This document shows positions 52,354 to 61,101 of a DNA stretch of 64,000 nucleotides, piece after piece. The stretch is from Lentisphaerota bacterium. Lineage in GTDB: Bacteria; Verrucomicrobiota; Kiritimatiellia; UBA8416; JAIOPI01. The number at the start of each line of letters is the position of its first letter. Position 1 is the first letter of the stretch. A model generated the notes under the pieces. The model had not been told where the DNA came from. It saw nothing but the letters and a program-made list of their open reading frames with translations, and searched no databases. The stretch covers positions 62,001 through 126,000 of the forward strand of contig JAIOPI010000018.1 in the NCBI GenBank assembly GCA_021413965.1, in the 5' to 3' direction. The translations under genes and the position numbers were made by a program.

Positions 52354-55300
52354 AGATTCATGATCTGGATGGGCTGCACGACATTCGCCGCACGGGCATG
52401 ATGAAACTGCTTCCCGGCAAGCCGCGCATTGCGGTGGGGATGGGAACGTGCGGCATGGGCAACGGCGCGCAGGGGATCCGGGCGGCGTTCGAGGCGGCGC
52501 TGCGCGAGCAGGGCGTGGACGCGCAGCTTACGTCGGTGGGGTGCTTCGGGTATTGCGCGGCGGAGCCGCTCGTGAACGTGCACGTGCCGGGGCAGCCGCT
52601 GGTGGTGCTGGGGCAGCTGACCGAAGAGGACGTGGCGGGGGTTGTGGCGGAGATTGCGGCGCGCCGGGCGCCGGTGGCGAAGGCGCTGTGCAAGATCGAA
52701 GAGTGGGACCACCTTACGGGACACGTCATGTACGGGCGCGGCCTGGCCGGCGTGCCAAACTGGAACGAGATTCCCTTTTTCAAGGGGCAGAAGAAGGTGG
52801 TGCTGCGCAACTGCGGCCTGATCAATCCCGATGACATCGAGGAATACATTGCCGTCGGCGGCTACCACGCGCTCTACCAGGCGACGCAGAAGGCCCACGC
52901 CAATGAGATCATCGAGGAGGTGCGGAAGTCGAAGCTGCGGGGGCGGGGTGGGGCGGGCTATCCGACGGGCGTGAAATGGGGGCTGTTGCAGAAGGCGGTG
53001 GGCGAGCCGAAGTACGTCATCTGCAATGCGGACGAGGGCGATCCCGGCGCGTTCATGAACCGCAACGAGATCGAGAGCGATCCGCACATGCTCATCGAAG
53101 GCATGCTGATCGGCGCCTTCGCCATGGGCGCTTCCGAGGGCATTGTTTACCTGCGCGCGGAGTATCCGCTGGCAGTTCAGCGGCTGCGCCATGCGGTGGC
53201 CGAGGCGCGCGAGTTCGGGCTCATCGGCGATCATGTGCTCGGGACGAATTTTGCCTTCGACATCCAACTGGTGGAGGGCGCGGGGGCGTTTGTGTGCGGC
53301 GAGGAGACGGCCATGATCGCGTCCCTCGAGGGGCGCGCCGGCCGGCCCCGGCCGCGGCCGCCCTTCCCGGCCCAGCGGGGGCTGTGGAACCAGCCCACCA
53401 ACATCAACAATGTCGAAACCTGGTGCAACATCCCGGTCATCATCGCCCGCGGCGGGGCGTGGTTCGCGGAAATCGGAACCGCCACCAGCCCGGGGACGAA
53501 AGTCTTCTCGCTCGTCGGCAAGATTCAGAACACGGGGCTGGTGGAAATGCCGCTCGGCACGTCGCTGAGCACCGTCGTGTACGACATCGGGCAGGGGAGT
53601 CCGGCGGGCAAGCGCGTGAAGGCCGTGCAGACCGGCGGCCCGTCCGGCGGTTGCATTCCGGCCGAGCATTTCGACGTGGCGATGGACTACGAATCGCTGG
53701 CCCAACTGGGCGCCATCATGGGGTCGGGCGGCATGGTCGTGATGGACGAAGACAACTGCATGGTCGACGTGGCGCGGTATTTCATTGAGTTCACGCATGC
53801 TGAATCCTGCGGCAAGTGCGTGCCCTGCCGGGCGGGGCTTGATCAGGCCCTGCGGCTCCTGCGCAAGGTGACGGATGGGCAGGCGGAGGAGGCGGATCTC
53901 CAGACGCTCGAGGACCTGGTGCAGATGATCAAGGTGATGTCCTTGTGCGGGCTGGGCCAGACGGCGCCCAACCCGGTGCTGACGACGCTGCGCTACTTCC
54001 GGCGGGAGTATGAGGAGCATCTGCGGGCGCATCGCTGCCGCGCGGGAGTTTGCGAGAAACTGTACCTGTCGCCGTGCGAGAACAGCTGCCCCTTGCACAT
54101 GCGGATTCCGGGATTCCTGGAACTGTTCAAGAGCGGGCGCGCGGCCGAGGCGGCCGAACTCATCTGGCTCGACAACCCGCTGCCCGGCTCGACGGGCCGG
54201 ATCTGCCAGCATCCCTGCCAGAGCCAATGCCGGCGCGGGGCGGTGGATGCGCCGGTCAATATGCGTGAGGTGCATCGCTTCATTTCGGATCAGGTGTTCG
54301 CGGGGCCGCTACTCGCGGAGGTCCAGCGCCGGCTGGCCGGGCGGCGGCAGGCGGCGACGGGCAAGCGCGTGGCGGTGGTGGGCGCCGGGCCGTCGGGGCT
54401 GACGGCCGCGTACTATCTGGCCTTGCTGGGACATACGGTCACGGTGTTCGAGGCGCGCGAAGAGGCCGGGGGGATGCTGCGGTATTCGCTGCCGCCATAC
54501 CGGCTGCCGCGGGCGCTGCTGCGCCAGGAGGTCGCCGTCATCGAATCGCTGGGGGTGGCGTTTCGCTTCAACCAGAAGCTGGGGGCGGGGGTGTCGCTCG
54601 ACGTGCTGGAGGCCGAATACGACGCGGTGTTCCTGGCGACGGGCACGTGGCGGGAAGTCAGCGCGGGCATCACGGGTGAGGATGTGCCTGGGGTGTGGCA
54701 TGCGATCCGCTTTCTGGAGCAGGTGGCGCGCGAGGCGCCGACCCACATGGGCAAGCGCGTGGTGGTGATCGGTGGCGGCAACGCGGCCGTGGATTCGGCG
54801 CGCACGGCGCTGCGGCTGGGGGCGGACGTGACCATCGCCTATCGCCGCGCGCGGGCGGACATGCCGGCGATCGTCGAGGAAGTGGACGATGCCGAGGCCG
54901 AAGGCGTGAAATTGGAGTTCCTGGCGTCACCGCAGCGCGTGGTCTGCGACAAGCGCGGCCGCATCACCGGCCTGGAGTTGCGCCGGACCCGGCTGGGGGA
55001 CTACGACCTGTCGGGGCGCCGGATGCCGGTGTCGACCGGGGAACTGTATGTGCTTCCGTGCGATGCGATCATCATGGCGATCGGGGAGACGCCCGATGCC
55101 GAGCCGTTGCGGCGGGCAGGCATCCAGGTCCGTGAGAACGACACGGCGGCTGCGGATTGGGTCACGTTCGAGACGAACCGGCCGCGGGTGTTTGCGGGCG
55201 GGGATCTCGTGACGGGCTCCTCCAACGTGTCCGCGACCATGTCTACCGGCAAGGACGCTGCGCGGGCCATCGACCGCATGCTGACGGGCGGGGATCGCTT

Positions 55301-55496
55301 CGCGGACGTGCTGGGGCGGTTTGACGTGGCGACGGTGGTGCCGGCCGAGCCGGAGGGCGGGGCGCGCCGGGAGGGGCGCAAGATCCCGGCGGCCAAACGG
55401 CGCGGGGATTTCGAAGAAGTCGTGCAGGCCTTTACCGGGGCGCAGGCGGGTGCCGAGTGCCAGCGGTGCCTGCGGTGCGATGTGCGAGGGGCATAG
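52350..55496 (+). CDS. NuoF-like flavoprotein fused to a GltD/NfnB-like NAD(P)H oxidoreductase
   Basis: 1,048 residues from the ATG at 52350. Domain order: a thioredoxin-like N-terminus (C34, C65, C69), a NuoF core with GRGGAGYPTGVKW (about 198-210) and a [4Fe-4S] motif C487/C490/C493, then a GltD/NfnB-type module. The latter has the cluster cysteines C576 and C580 (CENSC) and CQHPCQSQC, an FAD motif GAGPSG (678-683), an NAD(P) motif GGGNAA (808-813) and a C-terminal CQRCLRCD. The N-terminal cluster has only one Cys in its first half, so it may be incomplete. The fusion joins two flavin sites and two pyridine-nucleotide sites, as in electron-bifurcating transhydrogenases and relatives. Confidence 0.92.
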   Translation: MKIHDLDGLHDIRRTGMMKLLPGKPRIAVGMGTCGMGNGAQGIRAAFEAALREQGVDAQLTSVGCFGYCAAEPLVNVHVPGQPLVVLGQLTEEDVAGVVAEIAARRAPVAKALCKIEEWDHLTGHVMYGRGLAGVPNWNEIPFFKGQKKVVLRNCGLINPDDIEEYIAVGGYHALYQATQKAHANEIIEEVRKSKLRGRGGAGYPTGVKWGLLQKAVGEPKYVICNADEGDPGAFMNRNEIESDPHMLIEGMLIGAFAMGASEGIVYLRAEYPLAVQRLRHAVAEAREFGLIGDHVLGTNFAFDIQLVEGAGAFVCGEETAMIASLEGRAGRPRPRPPFPAQRGLWNQPTNINNVETWCNIPVIIARGGAWFAEIGTATSPGTKVFSLVGKIQNTGLVEMPLGTSLSTVVYDIGQGSPAGKRVKAVQTGGPSGGCIPAEHFDVAMDYESLAQLGAIMGSGGMVVMDEDNCMVDVARYFIEFTHAESCGKCVPCRAGLDQALRLLRKVTDGQAEEADLQTLEDLVQMIKVMSLCGLGQTAPNPVLTTLRYFRREYEEHLRAHRCRAGVCEKLYLSPCENSCPLHMRIPGFLELFKSGRAAEAAELIWLDNPLPGSTGRICQHPCQSQCRRGAVDAPVNMREVHRFISDQVFAGPLLAEVQRRLAGRRQAATGKRVAVVGAGPSGLTAAYYLALLGHTVTVFEAREEAGGMLRYSLPPYRLPRALLRQEVAVIESLGVAFRFNQKLGAGVSLDVLEAEYDAVFLATGTWREVSAGITGEDVPGVWHAIRFLEQVAREAPTHMGKRVVVIGGGNAAVDSARTALRLGADVTIAYRRARADMPAIVEEVDDAEAEGVKLEFLASPQRVVCDKRGRITGLELRRTRLGDYDLSGRRMPVSTGELYVLPCDAIIMAIGETPDAEPLRRAGIQVRENDTAAADWVTFETNRPRVFAGGDLVTGSSNVSATMSTGKDAARAIDRMLTGGDRFADVLGRFDVATVVPAEPEGGARREGRKIPAAKRRGDFEEVVQAFTGAQAGAECQRCLRCDVRGA

Positions 55497-55520
55497 ATCC
55501 GGGAGATGTTGGAGGCCGCC

Positions 55521-56243
55521 ATGAAGCAGACGACCGGCAGGACGCTTGGAATCAAGATTGGCGGGGTGGAGGCTCAGGCGCGGGAAGGGGACACGATTCT
55601 GGATGTGGCCCGGGCGCTGGGCCTCTTCATTCCGACGCTGTGCACGTTCAAAGGGCTGTCGGCGGCGGGCGCCTGCCGGCTGTGCATGGTGGAGGTCCGC
55701 GGCGTGCCGCGCCTGCTGCCGGCCTGCGCCACCGCGGTGGCGGATGGGATGGACGTGACCATTGACTCGCCCAAGGTGGTTGCCTACCGCCGCCAGGTGA
55801 TCGAACTGCTGCTGGCCGAGCGCAATCACATCTGTGCGGCCTGCGTGGCCAACGGCAATTGCGAGTTGCAGGAGATGGCGCTCAAGCTGGGGGTCACGCA
55901 TACGCGCTATCCGTATCGGTATCCGGTGTTCAAGGTGGATGCGTCCCATGCCCGCTATGGCTTCGACGCCAATCGTTGCATCCTGTGCACCCGGTGCGTG
56001 CGGGTGTGCGAGGAGGTGGAAGGGGCGCGCACGTGGAACGTCATGGGGCGAGGCATCCGCTCCACGGTGGCCACGGACCTGCAGGAACCCTGGGGACGCT
56101 CGACGACCTGCACGGCCTGCAGCAAGTGCATCCACGTATGCCCCACGGGCGCGCTGTTTGAGAAGGGCCGGGCGGTGGGCGAGATGCAGAAGCGGGAAAA
56201 CGTCCTCCCTTACCTGTCGAGCATGCGCAGCAGCGGGCGATAG
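55521..56243 (+). CDS. Second HoxU/NuoG-N-like ferredoxin subunit
   Basis: 240 residues from the ATG at 55521 (GGAGG just upstream; 55506 is possible). The same layout as HoxU: an N-terminal [2Fe-2S] set (TLCTFKGLSAAGACRLCMVEV), HICAACVANGNCELQ, and two [4Fe-4S] motifs ([29 protein letters not shown]). It probably links the NuoF-GltD fusion either to the hydrogenase or to another partner. It closes the operon; a cassette-like element starts about 40 bases later. Confidence 0.9.
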   Translation: MKQTTGRTLGIKIGGVEAQAREGDTILDVARALGLFIPTLCTFKGLSAAGACRLCMVEVRGVPRLLPACATAVADGMDVTIDSPKVVAYRRQVIELLLAERNHICAACVANGNCELQEMALKLGVTHTRYPYRYPVFKVDASHARYGFDANRCILCTRCVRVCEEVEGARTWNVMGRGIRSTVATDLQEPWGRSTTCTACSKCIHVCPTGALFEKGRAVGEMQKRENVLPYLSSMRSSGR

Positions 56244-56282
56244 GGGGCATCGCTTGCCACTGCGACAGGCCAAGGGCAGCCG

Positions 56283-56337
56283 ATCCCGCCAATGCCCATA
56301 CCCGGATAGGCCAACGTCGACCGATGTCGCGTTCGGC
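56283..56337 (+). repeat. Cassette head repeat, copy 2 (attI/attC-like core)
   Basis: Bases 56283-56320 match 36487-36524 at 37 of 38 positions. It ends in GGCCAAC (56309-56315), CGAC/GTCG and GTTCGGC (56331-56337), a hairpin with bulged T and C bases. The cassette gene with a clean attC at its other end follows. Confidence 0.75.
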
Positions 56338-56998
56338 TCAGAGAGACGAGGAGGAGATCAACATGAGGGGAGCCCTTGCTGCGGCATCCATGCTTCTCGC
56401 AGGGATCGCGCAATACGGCGACGCTCAACTGGTCGTCGCACCCGGAATTGATCCGCAGACCTTGCAGGCCGCGGTTGCTGTGGCTTGTCCCTACCAAGAC
56501 TATGAACTCCTGTTTCAAGCCCATCAGGGCTCTCCGCAACCGGGAGCGCCCTGGCAAGACTTGACCACCGTGACCTTTGGCGGAACGAACTGCATGTATC
56601 AGCTCAACCTGGGAGACGTTCCCAGAAATGGCATCACATTTCGCGCCATGACACCGGGACCACCCGCTGTAATTGCGATTGACGAGTCCTACATTCCCTA
56701 TCCGTCCGTCGATACACTGTCACTCGTTCTGAACAGCATGACCAATGCTCCCCCGAAGATGCGCTTCGGCATCACCGTACTTGGGAACGCTTATTCAAAT
56801 CCTGTCTCATGCAGCGTGATGGCATCTCCTGCCATTGCATACTTCCGCCTGACTTCAACCAACGGCTGCCCCACGAACGCCACACTCCAATACTCAACGG
56901 ACTTGCAGGCTGGCGGATGGACGACCACGATGAAGCAGGAGTGAGAGCCGAACCAAGCACCGGAGGCGACGCGGTGCCCGCGGGCCTCAATGCTGGCG
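56332..56998 (+). mobile_element. Single integron gene cassette inserted between hydrogenase and larA
   Basis: The limits are set by two GTTCGG cores cut after G: G56331/T56332 and G56998/T56999, giving 667 bases with one gene and one attC. The cassette separates the hydrogenase operon from the larA-like gene. No integrase is present in the window. Confidence 0.78.
56363..56944 (+). CDS. Secreted hypothetical protein of the solitary cassette
   Basis: 193 residues from the ATG at 56363, preceded by GAGGAGGAG. A signal peptide (MRGALAAASMLLAGIAQYGDAQ) leads to an unrecognised beta-rich domain with paired Cys (AVACPYQDYELL; GGTNCMYQLNLGD; PVSCSVMAS). The C-terminus NATLQYSTDLQAGGWTT recalls the Verrucomicrobia-type surface-protein segment also seen in the LamG cassette protein. 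The stop is followed 2 bases later by an attC. Function unknown. Confidence 0.8.
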   Translation: MRGALAAASMLLAGIAQYGDAQLVVAPGIDPQTLQAAVAVACPYQDYELLFQAHQGSPQPGAPWQDLTTVTFGGTNCMYQLNLGDVPRNGITFRAMTPGPPAVIAIDESYIPYPSVDTLSLVLNSMTNAPPKMRFGITVLGNAYSNPVSCSVMASPAIAYFRLTSTNGCPTNATLQYSTDLQAGGWTTTMKQE

Positions 56999-57004
56999 TT
57001 CGGT
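56947..57004 (+). repeat. attC site (58 bp), well preserved
   Basis: GCCGAAC (56947-56953) pairs with GTTCGGT (56998-57004). The L arms CCAaGCA...GAGGC and GCCTC...TGCTGG pair with an extrahelical A, as in functional attC sites. The apex is GACGCGGTGCCCGCGG. Confidence 0.88.
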
Positions 57005-57190
57005 GTGGGGAACATGAATTCAGCGAATGCGGCCGCGTGCCCTGTTCCGTGAGGCGTCCTCGTCGTCGCCCTCGTCATCGACGCATGGGCCGGCCATCGA
57101 GGACGAGGAGATCGGGGGCGGAGGGACGCTGACCAGGGCAAGCCCGCTTTCCGGCTTTCGCCGCCATCGATCGGGCGGTATGCTGGGGGC
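57005..57190. other. Gap between the cassette and the larA-like gene
   Basis: 186 bases of GC-rich sequence; CGTCCTCGTCGTCGCCCTCGTC is a low-complexity run. No gene or regulatory site was recognised. Confidence 0.35.
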
Positions 57191-58453
57191 ATGAAGATCG
57201 GGCTCAAGTACGGGACGGGGGATCTCAGCGTCGAGATACCGTCGGAGCGGGTGACCGTGATCCGTCCGGCGCACCAGCCGGGGCTGGCGGATGAGGCGCA
57301 GGCGTTCCAGGAGGCCGTGCGCCGCCCGATCGGGTCAAAGCCGCTTCGGGATCTCGTTGCGGCGGGCGAGCGGGTGGCCGTGGTCATTCCCGACCTGACG
57401 CGCCCCCTGCCGAGCGACCGCCTGCTGCGCTGGCTCTTTGCTGAACTGAACCACGTCCGCCCCGAGCACGTTACCATCATCAATGGCACCGGGACGCATC
57501 GGGGGAACACGGCGGCGGAACTGGAGCGCATGGTGGGGCCGGACATCCTGGCTCGCTATCGCGTGGTGAATCACGTGGCGACGGATCCGCAGCGCTTGCG
57601 GGTCGTGGGGACGCGGGCGTCCGGCAAGCCCATCGCGTTCAACCGGGACTATGTCGAAGCCGACCGGCGCATCGTGCTGGGGTTCATCGAACCGCACTTC
57701 ATGGCGGGGTTTTCGGGCGGTTACAAGGGCGTGATGCCGGGCATCGCGGACCTGGATACGATTCTGGAGTATCATGGGGCGCGCATCGTGGGTGATCCGC
57801 GCAGCAACTGGGGCGAGTTGTCGGGCAACCCGACCCAGGACTACGTCAGGCACCACGGGGCGCTGTTGCCCGTGGATTTTCTGATCAACGTGACGCTGAA
57901 CGCCCGCCGGGAGATCACCGCGTACTTCTGCGGCGACGTGTTGCAGGCGCACAACGCCGGGTGCGCGGTGGCAAAGCGTACGGCGATGGCGGGCTTCGAT
58001 GCGCCATTTCCGATCGTGGTGACGACCAACTCCGGCTATCCGCTGGACTTGAACCTGTACCAGACGGTGAAAGGGCTGTCGGCGGCGGCCAAGATCGTCA
58101 GCCAAGGCGGGTTGATCTTGTGCGCGTCGCGCTGCAACGACGGGTTCCCCGAGCACGGCAATTTCAAGCGCCTGCTGCTGGAAAGCCGCGGGCCGCAGCC
58201 CCTGCTGGATACCATCCATGCGCCGGGCTTTTCGCTGTTCGACCAGTGGGAAGCCCAGTTGCTGGCGATCATTCAGCTCAAGGCGCGCATCGGACTGCAC
58301 AGTGAGCTGCCGGACGACGACGTTCGCCGCGCGCACCTGATGCCCACCCACGACCTGTCGCGGGCCCTCCGCGATGAACTGGCCCGCACCGGTCCGGAGG
58401 CGGCGATTGCCGTGCTGCCCGAGGGGCCGATGTCGATCCCGTATCTGCGGTAG
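57191..58453 (+). CDS. larA: Nickel-dependent lactate racemase-like protein (LarA)
   Basis: 420 residues. LarA-family residues are conserved at the expected spacing: D68 and R71 in PDLTRP, H103 in GTGTHRG, H169 in EPHFMAGFSGGYKG, K179, and Y290/K294 in YQTVKG. K179 is the residue that carries the nickel-pincer cofactor in known LarA. The family racemises lactate or related 2-hydroxy acids. The cofactor genes larB, larC and larE are not in the window. Substrate is uncertain because most LarA relatives act on other hydroxy acids. Confidence 0.9.
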   Translation: MKIGLKYGTGDLSVEIPSERVTVIRPAHQPGLADEAQAFQEAVRRPIGSKPLRDLVAAGERVAVVIPDLTRPLPSDRLLRWLFAELNHVRPEHVTIINGTGTHRGNTAAELERMVGPDILARYRVVNHVATDPQRLRVVGTRASGKPIAFNRDYVEADRRIVLGFIEPHFMAGFSGGYKGVMPGIADLDTILEYHGARIVGDPRSNWGELSGNPTQDYVRHHGALLPVDFLINVTLNARREITAYFCGDVLQAHNAGCAVAKRTAMAGFDAPFPIVVTTNSGYPLDLNLYQTVKGLSAAAKIVSQGGLILCASRCNDGFPEHGNFKRLLLESRGPQPLLDTIHAPGFSLFDQWEAQLLAIIQLKARIGLHSELPDDDVRRAHLMPTHDLSRALRDELARTGPEAAIAVLPEGPMSIPYLR

Positions 58454-58556
58454 GACGTGCGTGTCACGGCGTCGGCGGTTTGCGCCGGCCCTGCCTCTGC
58501 CTGGCGGCATCCCTCTCCATGGGAGGGGGAACCGACGACGTGCCGGCGGGGACGGG

Positions 58557-60326
58557 CTACCGCAACTCCAGTCCCCATGCCTGACCCAACGCCGCCACTT
58601 GTGGATCATAGGGATCGATGGCGCGGGCTTGTGAGAGGTCGGCCGCGGCGGCCGTGGTCTCCCCGAGGGTCCAGTGGGCGACGGCGCGGGTCAGGTACGC
58701 GCGGAAGTGACGAGGAAACCGGGCGATGGCGGCGGTGGCGTCCGCGATGGCGCCGGGCGCGTCGCCCTCGGCGAGGCAGGTTTCGGCGCGGTTGCCGAAG
58801 AAGAGATGGGCCTGGGGGTTATGGGGCGCCAGGCGGATGGCCTCATCGAAGGCCGCGTGCGCCGCCTGACGCTGACCGGCGTGGAGCAAGGCCAAGCCTC
58901 GGTTATTGTGCCCGAGGGCATTGGCCGGATCCAGCCGGCAGACCCGTTCGTAGTCGGCCAGGGCGCCGTCCTGGTCGCCCAGTTTTTCGCGGGCGAAGCC
59001 GCGATTCAAGTAGGTGCGGACGTAGGCGGGATTCAGGGCGGCGGCGCGGTCGAAGTCGGCGATGGCATCCGCATAGCGGCCGAGGTCGTTGCGCGCGCAT
59101 CCGCGCATGTTCAAGGGGAAGACGGCATCCGGGTGTCGGGCGAGCACGTGCGACCAGAGGCTGTCGCTATTGCGCCAGGCATGGGCGTAGGCGTGGGTGC
59201 CCAGGGCGAGGGTCAGGCTGTAGGCGGCGGCGAGGCCGAGGGCGATGGCGCGCCGCCGCGGCACCAGGCAAAGGCGGGCCACGCCCAGTCCGACGAGCGC
59301 GCACAAGCCGATCGAGCTGACGTAGGCATAGCGGTCTGCCACGATGAAGTCGGCGACGGGGATGACTTGCAGCACCAGCACGATGCCGGCGAAGAAAAAC
59401 ATGCAGGCGAAGGCGGCAGGCGGGCGCCGGCGGCGCGCCCAGGCCACGAACGCGACGCCGCACAGGAGCAGGGCGCCGCCGCCCATGGACTCGCGCCGCA
59501 GCTCGGCAGCGGCGGGGAAGGGGTGGAAGGCGGTGATGGCGGGCACTTGGAAAAAGTGGGCGGCGTAGAGCCAGAGGCACGCGAGGGCGCGGCTGGCGCG
59601 GGTCAGCCCGTTGCCGGCATCGGCGAGATTGGGAACGTAGCCGCTGGCCTGCTGGGCGCGGATGGAGAGCCAGCCCAGGCCAAGCGCGCCGGCCCAGTAG
59701 GGGAGCTTCTCCAGGACCAGCGTGCGCCACGTGATCGGGCGCTGGAGGGCGACATCGACGGCGAGGAGGGCGAGCGGAAAGGAGACGGCCATGCCCTTGG
59801 AGAGGCAGGCCAGCAGAAAGCAGAGGATGGTGCGGGCGTGGCGCGCGCGGCCGCCGTGGGTGACGGCCGAGATGTACGACAGCAGACCGGCCAGGTAGAA
59901 ACAGGCATAGAGAAGATCCTTGCGCGACGTGACCCAGGCGACGGCTTCGACGTGGATGGGATGCAGCCCGAACACGGCGCAGGTCACGGTGGCGGCAACC
60001 CGGTCGCGAAGGAGGCGGGTGGCGAGCAGGTAAACCAGCACGGTGTTGACGAGGTGCAGGAGGATGTTGACCGCGTGGTGCATCCAGGGGTCAAAGCCCG
60101 CAAGTCGAAACGTGAGGCCCAAGCTGACCAGTGTCAGCGGGTGGTAGCCCTCGAAGTAGTGCGTGAAGATGTACGTGATGCGGGCGGCGTCGAACGGGCG
60201 AACGGCCGTGAGATACCGGTAATCATCCAGGTTGAGGAAGTTGGCTTGGACGGCGGGGGCAAAGGCCGCGAGCGTAGCCAGCAGGATGACCGTGACGCCC
60301 CAGAACGGCCAAGCGGATTTGCGCAT
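58557..60326 (-). CDS. Membrane protein with C-terminal TPR repeats (glycosyltransferase-39/TMTC-like)
   Basis: 589 residues. The N-terminal two thirds hold about nine or more membrane helices starting with FWGVTVILLATLAAF, and a loop with NLDDYRY and HAVNILLHLVNTVLVY, the layout of DUF1736/TMTC-type and dolichol-type glycosyltransferases. The C-terminal third is five or so TPR units (AIADFDRAAALNPAYVRTYLNRG, ALADYERVCRLDPANALGHNNRG). It probably handles lipid-linked sugar or a glycoprotein substrate. It is convergent with larA. Confidence 0.85.
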   Translation of the reverse strand: MRKSAWPFWGVTVILLATLAAFAPAVQANFLNLDDYRYLTAVRPFDAARITYIFTHYFEGYHPLTLVSLGLTFRLAGFDPWMHHAVNILLHLVNTVLVYLLATRLLRDRVAATVTCAVFGLHPIHVEAVAWVTSRKDLLYACFYLAGLLSYISAVTHGGRARHARTILCFLLACLSKGMAVSFPLALLAVDVALQRPITWRTLVLEKLPYWAGALGLGWLSIRAQQASGYVPNLADAGNGLTRASRALACLWLYAAHFFQVPAITAFHPFPAAAELRRESMGGGALLLCGVAFVAWARRRRPPAAFACMFFFAGIVLVLQVIPVADFIVADRYAYVSSIGLCALVGLGVARLCLVPRRRAIALGLAAAYSLTLALGTHAYAHAWRNSDSLWSHVLARHPDAVFPLNMRGCARNDLGRYADAIADFDRAAALNPAYVRTYLNRGFAREKLGDQDGALADYERVCRLDPANALGHNNRGLALLHAGQRQAAHAAFDEAIRLAPHNPQAHLFFGNRAETCLAEGDAPGAIADATAAIARFPRHFRAYLTRAVAHWTLGETTAAAADLSQARAIDPYDPQVAALGQAWGLELR

Positions 60327-60420
60327 GGCGAGACTGTAGGGCGAGAGGCACGCTGAAAGCCAACAGGAAAGCAGGGAGCGGTCCCGTCCGCACCGCGTGC
60401 CTGCGGCGTACCCGAGGGCG

Positions 60421-61101
60421 TCAGGTGACCGTCGCGGATTCGGCCACGGCGCGTCGCTGGGTTGCCAGCCACTTGATCCAGGCGTCGATTCCCTCGTTTC
60501 GCTTGGCCGCGACTTCGAAGACGGGGATGCCGGCGTTTACCTTGCGGATGTTGTCCCGACAGGCCTGCAGGTCAAAGGTCAGGTGGGGCAGCAGGTCGAG
60601 CTTGGTGATGACCACTGCTTTGGCCTCGCGGAAGAGGAGCGGGTATTTCAGCGGCTTGTCCTCGCCCTCGGTCACGCTCAGGACGGCGATTTTGGCGTGC
60701 TCGCCGATGTCGAATTCCGCGGGGCAGACCATATTCCCGACGTTCTCGACGATGATGAGGTCGAGTTCATCGAGGGCGAAGTCGATGAGGGCGGCATGCA
60801 CCAACTTGGCTTCGAGGTGGCAGGCGCCGCCGCTGAGGAGCTGGCTGACGCGCACGTTGAGGGCGTCCAGCCGCTCGGCATCGCGGGTGGTGGCCACATC
60901 GCCCTCCAAAACGGCGAAGCGCAAGGTCCCGGCCAGATGTGACACCATGTTTTCAACGAGCGTGGTCTTGCCCGAACCCGGTGCGCCAATCAGGTTGATC
61001 ATGAACAGGCGTTTTTGCGCGATGACGTCACGGGTCTTGCGTGCCCAGACTTCGTTTTGGCCCATCAAATCCTGGTAGATCCGGATCTCACGTGTGCTCA
61101 T
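60421..61101 (-). CDS. hypB: Hydrogenase nickel-insertion GTPase HypB
   Basis: 226 residues. The GTPase P-loop is GAPGSGKTT (39-47). C94-H95 in GGACHLEAKL is the metal site at the dimer interface, and C127 or nearby lies in NMVCPAEFD. There is no N-terminal His-rich nickel store. HypB delivers nickel to the HoxH precursor with HypA. Its gene overlaps hypA by four bases (ATGA). hypC, D, E and F are not in the window. Confidence 0.95.
   Translation of the reverse strand: MSTREIRIYQDLMGQNEVWARKTRDVIAQKRLFMINLIGAPGSGKTTLVENMVSHLAGTLRFAVLEGDVATTRDAERLDALNVRVSQLLSGGACHLEAKLVHAALIDFALDELDLIIVENVGNMVCPAEFDIGEHAKIAVLSVTEGEDKPLKYPLLFREAKAVVITKLDLLPHLTFDLQACRDNIRKVNAGIPVFEVAAKRNEGIDAWIKWLATQRRAVAESATVT

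Noticed and set aside
52284..54275. 663-codon minus-strand open frame
   Set aside because: Antisense of the NuoF-GltD fusion.
58674..60356. 560-codon plus-strand open frame
   Set aside because: Antisense of the TPR membrane protein gene.
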